This document shows, piece by piece, positions 9,512 to 17,324 of a stretch of 64,000 bases of DNA; positions within the stretch are counted from its first letter, which is position 1; each line of letters opens with the position of its first letter. The position numbers and the translations under genes were made by a program. The stretch comes from Qipengyuania polymorpha (lineage in GTDB: Bacteria > Pseudomonadota > Alphaproteobacteria > Sphingomonadales > Sphingomonadaceae). The notes beneath the pieces were generated by a model, which ran no database searches, was not told the DNA's origin, and saw only the letters and a list, made by a program, of their open reading frames with translations. The stretch spans positions 186,001 to 250,000 of the forward strand of contig NZ_JAIGNK010000001.1 of NCBI RefSeq assembly GCF_019711435.1. The letters run 5' to 3'.

Positions 9512-10408
9512 TCAGCTCTGGCGAAAGGCCCAGCGCAGCGTCTTGGCCGCACCCCATGCAGCGGCGCGGGCAGGGATGGCTCCGAGGCCCGGGCGCTCCA
9601 GCCCCAGCATCGAGCGGGCGAAGGGCGGCAGCAGCGCGATGCTCTCGGCGACGATGGCCTTCTGCAGTGCGGGCGGCGCGCCTTCGGGTTTGATGCTCAC
9701 CACGAATTCCGCGACCTCGCGCGCCTGCGGGCTGGTGGACAAATCCTCGCGCAGTTCGCGGAAGATCAGTTCCGCCTCTCGCCGGTTGGTGGGAATGGGG
9801 TCCGCCCCCAGCACCGCCGCGACGACGGCAAACTGGCGGTAATATTCGTCCTGCTCGTGGCCCGGCATATCGGGTCTCGTCACGCGCATGTAGCCTGCGA
9901 GGAAGCTGGTCGCCTCGGCCACGTGGACCCAGGCCAGCGTGCGAGGGTCGGTGGCGGAATAGGGCGAGCCGTCGGGCAGCACGCCTTTTACACTGCGATG
10001 GATGCGGTTGACCCGCTCAATCGATTCCATCGCGATGTCGCGGTGGGCGAAGGTCGTGTCGGTGATGAAGTGGGCGGTGCGCGACAGGCGCCCATGCATG
10101 TCGCTGCGGAAGTTCGAAAAATCGAGCACACCCTGCAGCGCATGCGGGTGGAGCATCTGGAGGAACAACCCGCGAATACCGCCGACCATCATGCCCACGA
10201 TATCGGCGTGGACCATGCGGATGGGCGTATCCTTTTCGAACAATGCCTCGTCCGACACGCCGCGCGGCTGTGCGTTCGCATCGCCCTCGTTGAAGGTGGC
10301 TCTCACCGTGCCGACTATGCGTTGGCGAAGAAATTCGAGAGGGTCGGGGCGACTCACAAGGGCCAATATAGGCTTGGCGTTCACGAGATAAATGCCTAGG
10401 TCGCGCAT
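9512..10408 (-). CDS. MpaB-family (DUF2236) oxygenase-like protein
   Basis: A 298-residue protein of the DUF2236 family, which includes the fungal oxygenase MpaB and bacterial latex-clearing-type heme proteins. Family landmarks visible are [21 protein letters not shown] and [10 protein letters not shown], whose conserved histidines are the expected heme or metal ligands. Substrate unknown. The ATG at 10408 lies only three bases from the ATG of the divergent cobS gene at 10412 and has no obvious ribosome binding site. GTG codons at 10384 or 10357 would start closer to the conserved [13 protein letters not shown] stretch and leave room for promoters. It converges on the RTX block and shares no operon with its neighbours. 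Confidence 0.75.
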   Translation of the reverse strand: MRDLGIYLVNAKPILALVSRPDPLEFLRQRIVGTVRATFNEGDANAQPRGVSDEALFEKDTPIRMVHADIVGMMVGGIRGLFLQMLHPHALQGVLDFSNFRSDMHGRLSRTAHFITDTTFAHRDIAMESIERVNRIHRSVKGVLPDGSPYSATDPRTLAWVHVAEATSFLAGYMRVTRPDMPGHEQDEYYRQFAVVAAVLGADPIPTNRREAELIFRELREDLSTSPQAREVAEFVVSIKPEGAPPALQKAIVAESIALLPPFARSMLGLERPGLGAIPARAAAWGAAKTLRWAFRQS

Positions 10409-10411
10409 GCG

Positions 10412-11404
10412 ATGAACGAAATGACCGACAAGACCTTCGAACCTTCCGCCAAGACCGTCCTTCCCGCGCCCGACATCGAAGTCGATGTGCGTGAGACTTT
10501 CGGTATCGATATCGACTGGAAGGTGCCCGCTTTTTCCAAGCCGGACCCGCGCACGCCCGACCTCGACGAGGCCTATGTGTTCGATGCGGACACCACGCTC
10601 GCCATCCTCGCCGGCTTCGCGCATGACCGCCGCGTGATGGTGCAGGGCTATCACGGCACGGGTAAGTCGACCCACATCGAACAGGTCGCAGCGCGCCTCA
10701 ACTGGCCGTGTATCCGCATCAACCTCGACGCGCATATCAGCCGTATCGACCTCGTCGGGCGCGATGCCATCGTGCTGCGCGACGGCCTGCAGGTCACCGA
10801 ATTCCGCGAAGGCCTGCTGCCCTGGGCGCTCCAGCACCCGGTCGCGCTGGTGTTTGACGAATATGATGCGGGCCGCCCCGACGTGATGTTCGTCATCCAG
10901 CGCGTGCTCGAACAGCAGGGCAAGCTGACGCTGCTCGACCAGAACCGCGTGATCCGGCCCGATCCGCATTTCCGCCTCTTCGCCACAGCCAACACTGTCG
11001 GCCTCGGCGATACTTCCGGGCTTTATCACGGCACGCAGGCCATCAACCAGGGCCAGATGGACCGCTGGAACATCGTCACTGCGCTGAACTACCTGCCTGC
11101 CGAGACCGAGCAGCAGATCGTCGAGGCGAAGAACCCCGATACCGACCCGAAGATCCTTGCCGACATGATCAAGGTCGCCGACCTGTCCCGGCAGGGCTTC
11201 ATCAATGGCGATATCTCGACCGTGATGAGCCCGCGTACGGTCATCACCTGGGCGCAGAACTACGCCATCTTCAAGGATGTGGGCTTTGCCTTCCGCCTCT
11301 CCTTCCTCAACAAGTGCGACGAGGAAGAGCGCATGCTCGTGGCAGAGTACTACCAGCGCGTCTTCGGTGAAGACCTGCCCGAAAGCGTGGTCGGGAAGAG
11401 TTAA
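10412..11404 (+). CDS. cobS: Cobaltochelatase ATPase subunit CobS
   Basis: A 330-residue AAA+ (MoxR-like) ATPase. Walker A is GYHGTGKST near residues 79-87, Walker B is VFDEYDAG, and a sensor-1-like stretch is LFATANTVG. The length and the N-terminal [12 protein letters not shown] stretch match CobS. In the aerobic B12 pathway CobS and CobT form the ATPase chaperone of the CobN chelatase, inserting Co2+ into hydrogenobyrinic acid a,c-diamide. Neither cobT nor cobN is in this window; the next gene encodes a penicillin-binding protein. A more general metal-chelatase or MoxR role therefore cannot be excluded, although the sequence looks like true CobS. Confidence 0.88.
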   Translation: MNEMTDKTFEPSAKTVLPAPDIEVDVRETFGIDIDWKVPAFSKPDPRTPDLDEAYVFDADTTLAILAGFAHDRRVMVQGYHGTGKSTHIEQVAARLNWPCIRINLDAHISRIDLVGRDAIVLRDGLQVTEFREGLLPWALQHPVALVFDEYDAGRPDVMFVIQRVLEQQGKLTLLDQNRVIRPDPHFRLFATANTVGLGDTSGLYHGTQAINQGQMDRWNIVTALNYLPAETEQQIVEAKNPDTDPKILADMIKVADLSRQGFINGDISTVMSPRTVITWAQNYAIFKDVGFAFRLSFLNKCDEEERMLVAEYYQRVFGEDLPESVVGKS

Positions 11405-11454
11405 GGTTGGAAGGCCTATGCATGACTGTGTTATTCGTGTAGCACAGTAGGTCC

Positions 11455-13665
11455 ATGGGCGTTCTCGATTCCATCTTCCGCCGCAACCGTCCCGAGCCCG
11501 AACCTTCGGGCCATCGCGGCTATTATTCGCTCGCCGACGACTGGGACGACGATGATAGCTGGGACGACCGGCTCGACGAAATCGACCATGCGGTGCGCGC
11601 AGAAGAACGCCGCCGCCAGAAATGGTGGCAGAAGGAACACTGGTTCGGTCGCCGCAAGCGCTGGTGGGTGGTCCGCATCATTGCGGCCATGATCGCGCTG
11701 TTCATCGTGCTGGTTGCGTGGCTGGCGATCACCGCGCCGCTCAACAAGTCGCTTGAACCTATTGCACCGCCGCAAATCACCCTTCTGGCATCGGATGGCA
11801 CTCCGATTGCGCGCAACGGGGCGGTGGTGGACGAGCCGGTCGATATCGACACGCTTCCGCCGCATGTGGTCGAGGCTTTCCTCGCCATCGAGGACCGGCG
11901 CTTCTACGACCATTGGGGCGTCGACCCGCGCGGTATCGCGCGCGCTGCCTTCACGGGAACCGGTGGTGGTTCGACCATCACCCAGCAGCTGGCGAAATTC
12001 ACCTTCCTCACGCCCGAGCGGACCATGACCCGCAAGGCGCGCGAGGCGCTGATAGCCTTCTGGCTGGAAGCGTGGCTGACCAAGGACGAAATCCTCGAGC
12101 GCTATCTCTCGAACGCCTATTTCGGCGACAATGTGTACGGCCTTCGCGCGGCGAGTCTGCACTACTTCTACCGCAAGCCGGAGAACCTGCTGCCCAACCA
12201 GGCGGCGATGCTGGCGGGCCTGTTGCAGGCACCTTCACGCTATGCGCCGACGCGCCATTACGACCGCGCGGAAAAGCGCATGCAGTTGGTGGTCCAGTCG
12301 ATGGTGGCTGCAGGCTATATCACCGAGGCTGAGGCAAAGGCGATGCGCGCGCCGGCGCTCGATGTGCGGCTGAAGAGCGACCTTCCCACCGGCACCTATT
12401 TCGCCGACTGGGCGCTGCCCAATGCGCGCCAGATGTCGGAAACGGGCTATGCGCGCCAGACGCTTACCACGACGCTTGACGCGCGCTTGCAGAATATCGC
12501 GCGCCGCGTGACCAGCCGCGCACCGCTGGGAGAGGCTCAGGTGGCGCTCGTCGCCATGCGCACCAATGGCGAGGTCGTCGCCATGATTGGCGGCAAGGAT
12601 TATGAGAAATCACCCTTCAACCGCGCCACCATGGCCAAGCGCCAGCCGGGCTCGACCTTCAAGCTCTTCGTCTACCTTGCCGCGATGCGCGACGGGTGGA
12701 GCCCCGACGACCGCATCAGCAATGCGAAGATCGAGCAGGGCGGGTATCGCCCCGAAAACTCGGGTGGGCGCTATTCGGACAGCCTGACGCTGGAACAGGC
12801 CTTCGCCCAGTCGAGCAATGTTGCTGCCGTGCGCCTGTTCGGCGAAGTCGGCAGCGAGAAAGTTATCGATGCCGCGCGCGACCTCGGCGTCACCTCGCCG
12901 CTGACCAAGGGCGACCCGAGCATGGCGCTCGGCACCTCGACCATGAGCCTGCTCGAACTGACCGCAGCCTATGCCGGGGTGGCGGGCAATGCCTATCCGG
13001 TCGAGCCGCGTGCGTTTGCGACACCCGAACGTGGCTGGTTCGAGAGCCTGGTCGATGGCCCTTCGAGCTTTTCTGGCTCGACCAGCCGCAAGATGGACCG
13101 GCTTCTGGCAGGTGTCATCGATGGGGGTACTGGCCGCAGTGCCAAGCTTTCCATGCCCGCCTTCGGCAAGACCGGCACGACGCAGGACAATCGCGACGCG
13201 CTATTCGTGGGCTATGCTGGGGACCTCGTGGTCGGCGTGTGGATTGGCAATGATGACAATTCACCGCTGAAAGGGATTTCCGGAGGCGGCCTCCCTGCGC
13301 GCATCTGGCGCGATTTCATGAGCCAGGCGCTGGGTGCGCAGGCTGCTCCCAAAGCTCCTGCGCCAACCGACATTCCCGACCCGGGCGGTCCGGTCGAACC
13401 GCTCGACGTCCCCGACCTGGGCGACATTCCCATCGGCGACGGCAATTCGCGCATCCGCATCCGTGATGGCGAGGCTGTCTTCAGCACTGAAATCGACGGT
13501 ATTCCGGTCGAAATCCGGCTCGGCGAGGACGGCATCGGCGTGGACGAAGCGGCCATCGAGGAAGCGCGTCGCCGAGCCGAAGAACGCCGCGAGGAAGCGG
13601 AAGAGCGGCGGTACGAGGAAATCCGCCGCCAGCTCGAACGCGAGGGACGGACTGGTCCGGGTTAG
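11455..13665 (+). CDS. Class A penicillin-binding protein (PBP1A type, bifunctional)
   Basis: A 736-residue peptidoglycan synthase. An acidic cytoplasmic N-terminus is followed by one membrane segment (about residues 75-97). The GT51 glycosyltransferase domain has its catalytic Glu at 146 in AIEDRRFYDHWG and the STITQQLAK motif. The transpeptidase domain has the active-site Ser400 in GSTFK, an SSN motif (QSSNVAAV) and KTG at 572-574. It polymerises lipid II and cross-links the stem peptides in the periplasm. The C-terminus (about 690-736) is a highly charged Arg/Glu helix predicted to form a coiled coil, not a standard PBP1A feature. The stop codon overlaps the end of the convergent thioesterase gene. 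Confidence 0.93.
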   Translation: MGVLDSIFRRNRPEPEPSGHRGYYSLADDWDDDDSWDDRLDEIDHAVRAEERRRQKWWQKEHWFGRRKRWWVVRIIAAMIALFIVLVAWLAITAPLNKSLEPIAPPQITLLASDGTPIARNGAVVDEPVDIDTLPPHVVEAFLAIEDRRFYDHWGVDPRGIARAAFTGTGGGSTITQQLAKFTFLTPERTMTRKAREALIAFWLEAWLTKDEILERYLSNAYFGDNVYGLRAASLHYFYRKPENLLPNQAAMLAGLLQAPSRYAPTRHYDRAEKRMQLVVQSMVAAGYITEAEAKAMRAPALDVRLKSDLPTGTYFADWALPNARQMSETGYARQTLTTTLDARLQNIARRVTSRAPLGEAQVALVAMRTNGEVVAMIGGKDYEKSPFNRATMAKRQPGSTFKLFVYLAAMRDGWSPDDRISNAKIEQGGYRPENSGGRYSDSLTLEQAFAQSSNVAAVRLFGEVGSEKVIDAARDLGVTSPLTKGDPSMALGTSTMSLLELTAAYAGVAGNAYPVEPRAFATPERGWFESLVDGPSSFSGSTSRKMDRLLAGVIDGGTGRSAKLSMPAFGKTGTTQDNRDALFVGYAGDLVVGVWIGNDDNSPLKGISGGGLPARIWRDFMSQALGAQAAPKAPAPTDIPDPGGPVEPLDVPDLGDIPIGDGNSRIRIRDGEAVFSTEIDGIPVEIRLGEDGIGVDEAAIEEARRRAEERREEAEERRYEEIRRQLEREGRTGPG

Positions 13666-14075
13666 TCTTCGGGCTCGCCCATGAACACGTTCATCACTGC
13701 GGTCGCTATCGGACGCGTGCGGTCGTCCTGCCACGCTTCGACGGTGAGGTTGGCGCTGCGGCGGCCCAGCTTGGTCACGCGGCCCTTGGCAAAGCTCGCC
13801 TGCGACTTGCCCGCCGAAAGGTATTGCACGGTGATGTTGATCGGCTTGAGCACCGCATCACGCCCGCGCTCCGCCAGCTCGGCGCGCAGCGCGGCATAGC
13901 CTGCGGTCTCCAGCAATCCGCCCGTCGCCCCGCCGTGGAAATGCTCAGGGCGCCCTTCGACCGCCTCGACGAATTCGACCCGCATGACAGGCACGCCGTC
14001 TTCCCATTCGCTCAGTTCGATGCCGAGCGAGCGGGCATAGGGGGTGAGGAGGACGATGTCGGGATGCTCAGCCAC
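13662..14075 (-). CDS. PaaI-like hotdog-fold thioesterase
   Basis: 137 residues, starting at a GTG (14075) that overlaps the stop of the upstream thioesterase gene by eight bases, so translation is probably coupled. The HFHGGATGGLLETAGYAA stretch is the hotdog-helix signature of PaaI/YbgC-type acyl-CoA thioesterases. There the backbone around HGG and the following acidic residue act in hydrolysis of acyl-CoA. LKPINITVQYL and a late VMNVFM strand complete the fold. Substrate unknown. With its neighbour it forms a two-gene leftward operon; such tandem thioesterase pairs are common in sphingomonads. Confidence 0.82.
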   Translation of the reverse strand: MAEHPDIVLLTPYARSLGIELSEWEDGVPVMRVEFVEAVEGRPEHFHGGATGGLLETAGYAALRAELAERGRDAVLKPINITVQYLSAGKSQASFAKGRVTKLGRRSANLTVEAWQDDRTRPIATAVMNVFMGEPED

Positions 14076-14526
14076 CGGGCAGCTCCCGCTTCGGACCGCC
14101 GCCGATTTTCATGAAGACCGCCTGGATATGCGCGACCGGGTCGTCGACATCGCCATCATGTGCAAGGCCGCGGACAAAAGCGGCGCTGCGGGTGAGCCGG
14201 TAGCATTGCGAGCGGCCGAAGACGGCGGCGCCTTCACGCGCTGGGCGGACGTAATCGACGCGCAGGTCGAGCGTGGCAATCGCCTGGAACTTGTCCATCG
14301 CTTTCCAGATGGCGAGGCCGCTGGCCATGTCCATCAGGCTGAGGATGGGGCCGGATGCAAGCACGTGCTGCCCCTCGTCGCCAATCAGGTCCTCGCGCCA
14401 CGGCAACTCCAGTTCCACCCAGTCGTTGCCATGGTCGGAATAGCGCATGCCGAGGAAACCGGGGTGCCCGCGGCTCGTTAGGAACGGCGTGGCCGTCTTC
14501 GGGTCGAATGCTGCTTGTTCGCTCAT
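14068..14526 (-). CDS. Hotdog-fold thioesterase family protein
   Basis: 152 residues from the ATG at 14526; an in-frame ATG at 14562 would add 12 residues and cannot be excluded. The ASGPILSLMDMASGLAIW stretch corresponds to the hotdog core helix of PaaI-family acyl-CoA thioesterases. LDLRVDYVRPA is the following conserved strand. First gene of a two-gene operon with the second thioesterase. The gap up to the rightward gene at 14662 must hold divergent promoters, but I see no strong consensus there. Confidence 0.78.
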   Translation of the reverse strand: MSEQAAFDPKTATPFLTSRGHPGFLGMRYSDHGNDWVELELPWREDLIGDEGQHVLASGPILSLMDMASGLAIWKAMDKFQAIATLDLRVDYVRPAREGAAVFGRSQCYRLTRSAAFVRGLAHDGDVDDPVAHIQAVFMKIGGGPKRELPGG

Positions 14527-14661
14527 GGTCGAGAGCGCCGATAGCGCCCGGTTCCCTGCCATTACAATCTTTTAATTCGATTGCCCGCCCGCAGCTTGGC
14601 AGCAAGCGCGCCGGGGAGCGTGGCACGGGGTCGCACTCCCTCCAAATAAGGGAGAAAACAT

Positions 14662-14823
14662 ATGGATCTGCCAAAGATCGACCTTGCCAGCCTGCCCGGC
14701 CTCGACATTGCCACCGGCCTGTTCGGGTCGCTGTCCGCAGAGGGCGGCCCGACCGTGGACGACCGCATCGTGGTCATCATGGTCTACCTCTACGAAATCG
14801 CGCCCACCGAGACGCTTTTCTAG
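14662..14823 (+). CDS. 53-residue peptide of unknown function, first gene of a three-gene cassette
   Basis: ATG at 14662 with a strong ribosome binding site (AAGGGAG, about eight bases upstream); stop TAG at 14821-14823. The peptide starts MDLPKIDLASLPG. It contains a small-residue region (GLFGSLSAEGG), then a hydrophobic RIVVIMVYLYE run, and ends in PTETLF. It has no Cys, no signal peptide and no long membrane helix. The gene is followed after 15 bases by the HEAT-like gene. The good start signal and tight linkage argue that it is real. It could be a small binding partner or a substrate/precursor peptide for the two downstream proteins. I recognise no family. Confidence 0.65.
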   Translation: MDLPKIDLASLPGLDIATGLFGSLSAEGGPTVDDRIVVIMVYLYEIAPTETLF

Positions 14824-14838
14824 GGGACGAGCGGGACG

Positions 14839-15801
14839 ATGCGTATCGATCCGCAATTGGCCACGCTGCGGGGCGACCCCGCCTCGCAGCGTGCTGTCCA
14901 GCTGAGGCTGGAAGGCATTCGCGACGAGTGGCTGGCTGGGGAGGCCGCGCCGGTCCGGGCTGCGCTGGCCGAATATGGTCGGGGCGCGAAGTTCGCCGAA
15001 CTCGAGGCCTTGCGCAATCTCGTGGAGCAGCAAGGCGAGGCGCATTCGTTCGTCGATGCGATGATGAGGCCGATGACGGCGGCGCTCGCCGAAGCGCCGC
15101 TCGGGCAGATCCCCTTCCGTCACCAGAAGTCCGGCCATTTCTCGACGCTCGAACTGATGCGTTCGGGGCGCGCGGGGCTGACGCTGATCACCTATGAAGA
15201 GTTCGACCAGCCCTCGGCCTCCGCCGGATTTGCAAGCGGTGACTTGCACGAGGTGGTGCTCGCCGGTGCGGCGGATGTGAGGCACCTTGAACTGCTCGAA
15301 GAAAATGCCACCCATGCGGCTATCGACTGCACCACACGGCGCGTGGTGGCCTCAGATACGCTGCGTTGCACCGGCCCTGGCGAGACGCGGCTGGTCGAGC
15401 GCGTCCATGGCCGCCTCGTCATGCTGCGCATCGCCAGGACAGACGAGAACCCGAAAGAGACGCGGCAATATGCACTCGATGACGGCCGTCTCATCCACCG
15501 CGCGAGCGGCAGCCGCGAGGAGAGCCGCCGGGAGATGGCGATGGCGCTGCTCGGGCGCATGGGTCGAAAAGACGCCGCCCCCGTGCTTGCCGAACTCGCG
15601 GGCGAGGGCAGCGCGCATATCCGCTGGCAGAGCCTTCGCGAATGCCTCGCGCTCGACAGCGGCGCAGGTTTCGATGCCTTGTGCCGCGTGGCTGCCGGCC
15701 CGGCTGACCCGCTCGCCGTACCTGCCGGAGCGCTGCGGGCGCAGCTGGCCGAGGCCTATCCCCAATTGCTCGAAAGGAGCGCCGAAGCATGCCCCGCCTG
15801 A
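14839..15801 (+). CDS. Hypothetical protein with HEAT-like C-terminal repeats
   Basis: 320 residues, predicted soluble, no signal peptide. The N-terminal third is helical. The middle (about 110-225) is beta-rich, with LITYEEF and DLHEVVLAGAADV segments. The last ~90 residues look like HEAT/ARM-type helical repeats (SREESRREMAMALLGRMG, then LAELAGEGSAHIRWQSLREC). HEAT proteins usually bind other proteins or peptides, so a scaffold role is plausible. The 3' end overlaps the next gene by 13 bases, indicating coupled translation. Together with the 53-residue peptide and the cupin-like protein it forms a compact unit. Function unknown. Confidence 0.7.
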   Translation: MRIDPQLATLRGDPASQRAVQLRLEGIRDEWLAGEAAPVRAALAEYGRGAKFAELEALRNLVEQQGEAHSFVDAMMRPMTAALAEAPLGQIPFRHQKSGHFSTLELMRSGRAGLTLITYEEFDQPSASAGFASGDLHEVVLAGAADVRHLELLEENATHAAIDCTTRRVVASDTLRCTGPGETRLVERVHGRLVMLRIARTDENPKETRQYALDDGRLIHRASGSREESRREMAMALLGRMGRKDAAPVLAELAGEGSAHIRWQSLRECLALDSGAGFDALCRVAAGPADPLAVPAGALRAQLAEAYPQLLERSAEACPA

Positions 15802-16688
15802 TAGAAAGCGAAGAAACACACGCCCATGGTATCGGCGACTGCCTTGCCATGCTCGACGAGACGCCTTTCGACCCGGCCTGCGTGGATGCACTTGCATGCG
15901 GTGCAGTCGCCTTGAAGCGGCTGGCCAACAACCGCGATTTCCTCGGCGATTTGCTCATCGAACAATTGAAGTCCCGCTTTCGCGAAAGCACGCTCGACAG
16001 CGGGTATGGCCCGCAATCCATCGTCCTCTCGCGCATGCGGGGCAACAGCTTCCTGCGCGCCAATATCTGGCCGAGCGAGGACGAGAGCAGCTATGCTGCG
16101 AGCGGCGCGGACGCCTTCGTTTACGGTATCCCGCACGACCACAATTTCGCTTTCCTGACCGCGGGCTATTTCGGCCCAGGCTACGGCAGCGACTATTTCG
16201 AATATGACTATGAGGAGGTCGCGGGCTGGCGCGGAGAGATTGCGGACCTTCGCTTCGTCGAGCGCAGCAACCTCTCCGAAGGCAAGCTCATGCTCTACCG
16301 CGCGCACCGCGACGTGCATTCGCAGCTGCCGCCGTCCTCCATGTCGGTTTCGTTGAATATCATGCACATAGACCCCGCGCAGGGGTGGTACGACCAGTAC
16401 GGCTTCGACCTCGACAGCAATGCCGTGACCGGCGTGCTCAACCCGACCTCAACCGAGTGTTTCCTGCGCTGCGCGGTGGGATTGGGCGGCGCGGAAGCGT
16501 TGGACTTCGCAACATGGGCAGGGCGTGCCCACCCGAGTGACAGGTTGCGGCTTGCGAGTTTCGAGGCGCGTAGCGGGCTGGTCTCGGGCGAGCAGCGCGA
16601 CGCGCTTTGGCGCGAGGCCGAGCTGTCGGGAAGCCTGATGGTTGCGAAGGAAGCCGCAGCGAGGCGCGCGGCGCTGGAAGCGGCCTAG
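15789..16688 (+). CDS. Cupin-like protein with candidate metal-binding histidines, function unknown
   Basis: 299 residues, starting inside the previous gene. The central region has a cupin-like motif pair: GIPHDHNFAF gives H116 and H118, and KLMLYRAHRDVHSQLPP gives H173 and H177. That arrangement is seen in non-heme iron cupins such as cysteine-dioxygenase-type enzymes and in JmjC-like hydroxylases. An aromatic/acidic loop (about 128-142) lies between the motifs. I infer an oxidative or metal-binding role, possibly acting on a peptide or protein partner given the linked 53-residue peptide and HEAT-like protein. This is not a confident family assignment. The stop codon overlaps the end of the convergent small membrane-protein gene. 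Confidence 0.68.
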   Translation: MPRLIESEETHAHGIGDCLAMLDETPFDPACVDALACGAVALKRLANNRDFLGDLLIEQLKSRFRESTLDSGYGPQSIVLSRMRGNSFLRANIWPSEDESSYAASGADAFVYGIPHDHNFAFLTAGYFGPGYGSDYFEYDYEEVAGWRGEIADLRFVERSNLSEGKLMLYRAHRDVHSQLPPSSMSVSLNIMHIDPAQGWYDQYGFDLDSNAVTGVLNPTSTECFLRCAVGLGGAEALDFATWAGRAHPSDRLRLASFEARSGLVSGEQRDALWREAELSGSLMVAKEAAARRAALEAA

Positions 16689-16819
16689 AACAGGACCGCA
16701 ATCGTCATTACGAGCAGCAGGGCGACCAGCGTCACGCCGAGCAATTGCCCGGCAAGCGCTTTCATTCCTGCGCGACGGCGGCCGGATATCGCATCCGTGC
16801 GGTTTTCCATATCGAGCAT
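16685..16819 (-). CDS. Small single-pass membrane protein (44 residues)
   Basis: Start ATG at 16819 is preceded by a strong GGAGAGGG ribosome binding site eight bases upstream; stop TAG complements 16685-16687. The peptide begins MLDMENRTDAISGRRRAG and ends with a hydrophobic stretch (about 22-44, including GVTLVALLLVMTIAVLF). This suggests an N-in single membrane helix. It sits 16 bases after ruvX and closes the pyrE-to-ruvX operon. Function unknown. Confidence 0.65.
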   Translation of the reverse strand: MLDMENRTDAISGRRRAGMKALAGQLLGVTLVALLLVMTIAVLF

Positions 16820-16835
16820 TGTGGCGACCCTCTCC

Positions 16836-17324
16836 TCAAAATCCGCCTCCCGCCAGCGCGTCTATGGCGCCTTGCAGGATGATTGCAGCCGCGTGGCTGT
16901 CTATCTTTTCGGCCCGCTTTGCGCGGCTCATGTCCTGGCCGATCATCGCTGCATCGGCAGACGATGTCGACCACCTTTCGTCCCATAGAAGTATCGGCAG
17001 TTCAAGCGCTTGGGAAAGATTCCTGGCGTATGCACGGCTCGCCTGGGCGCGCGGGCCCTCGGTTCCGTCCATATTCCGGGGAAGGCCGATGACCACGCCT
17101 GCGACTGAGCGGGCGGTGACGATTTCGCGCAATTTCCCGCAATCCTTGGTAAACTTGCTGCGCTCTATGGTCTTGCCAGCAGTGGCATAGCGCCAGCCCG
17201 CATCGCAGGTGGCCACACCGATGGTCTTGGTGCCGAGGTCGAGCCCGAGCAACACGCCGCCCTCGGGCAGCGCATCGCCATATTCGAGCGCGTTGTCGGT
17301 GATCAGGCGGCTGTGCTCGTCCAT
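16836..17324 (-). CDS. ruvX: Putative pre-16S rRNA nuclease / Holliday junction resolvase RuvX (YqgF)
   Basis: 162 residues, an RNase H-like fold. VLLGLDLGTKTIGVA carries the first catalytic Asp. VVIGLPRNMDGTEG and ILLWDERWST carry the second acidic site, and the last lies in KIDSHAAAIILQ. In E. coli the YqgF protein trims the 5' end of pre-16S rRNA; a Holliday junction role has also been proposed. The start at 17324 lies 22 bases inside the upstream DUF3089 gene. It sits late in a long leftward operon with unrelated housekeeping genes. Confidence 0.92.
   Translation of the reverse strand: MDEHSRLITDNALEYGDALPEGGVLLGLDLGTKTIGVATCDAGWRYATAGKTIERSKFTKDCGKLREIVTARSVAGVVIGLPRNMDGTEGPRAQASRAYARNLSQALELPILLWDERWSTSSADAAMIGQDMSRAKRAEKIDSHAAAIILQGAIDALAGGGF

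Noticed and set aside
8409-9557. Minus-strand open frame opposite the end of the second RTX gene
   Set aside because: Same mirror effect of RTX codons; contradicts the strong RTX coding signal.
9470-10399. Plus-strand open frame of about 309 codons
   Set aside because: It lies opposite the MpaB-like gene, which has recognisable motifs; the plus-strand product has none.
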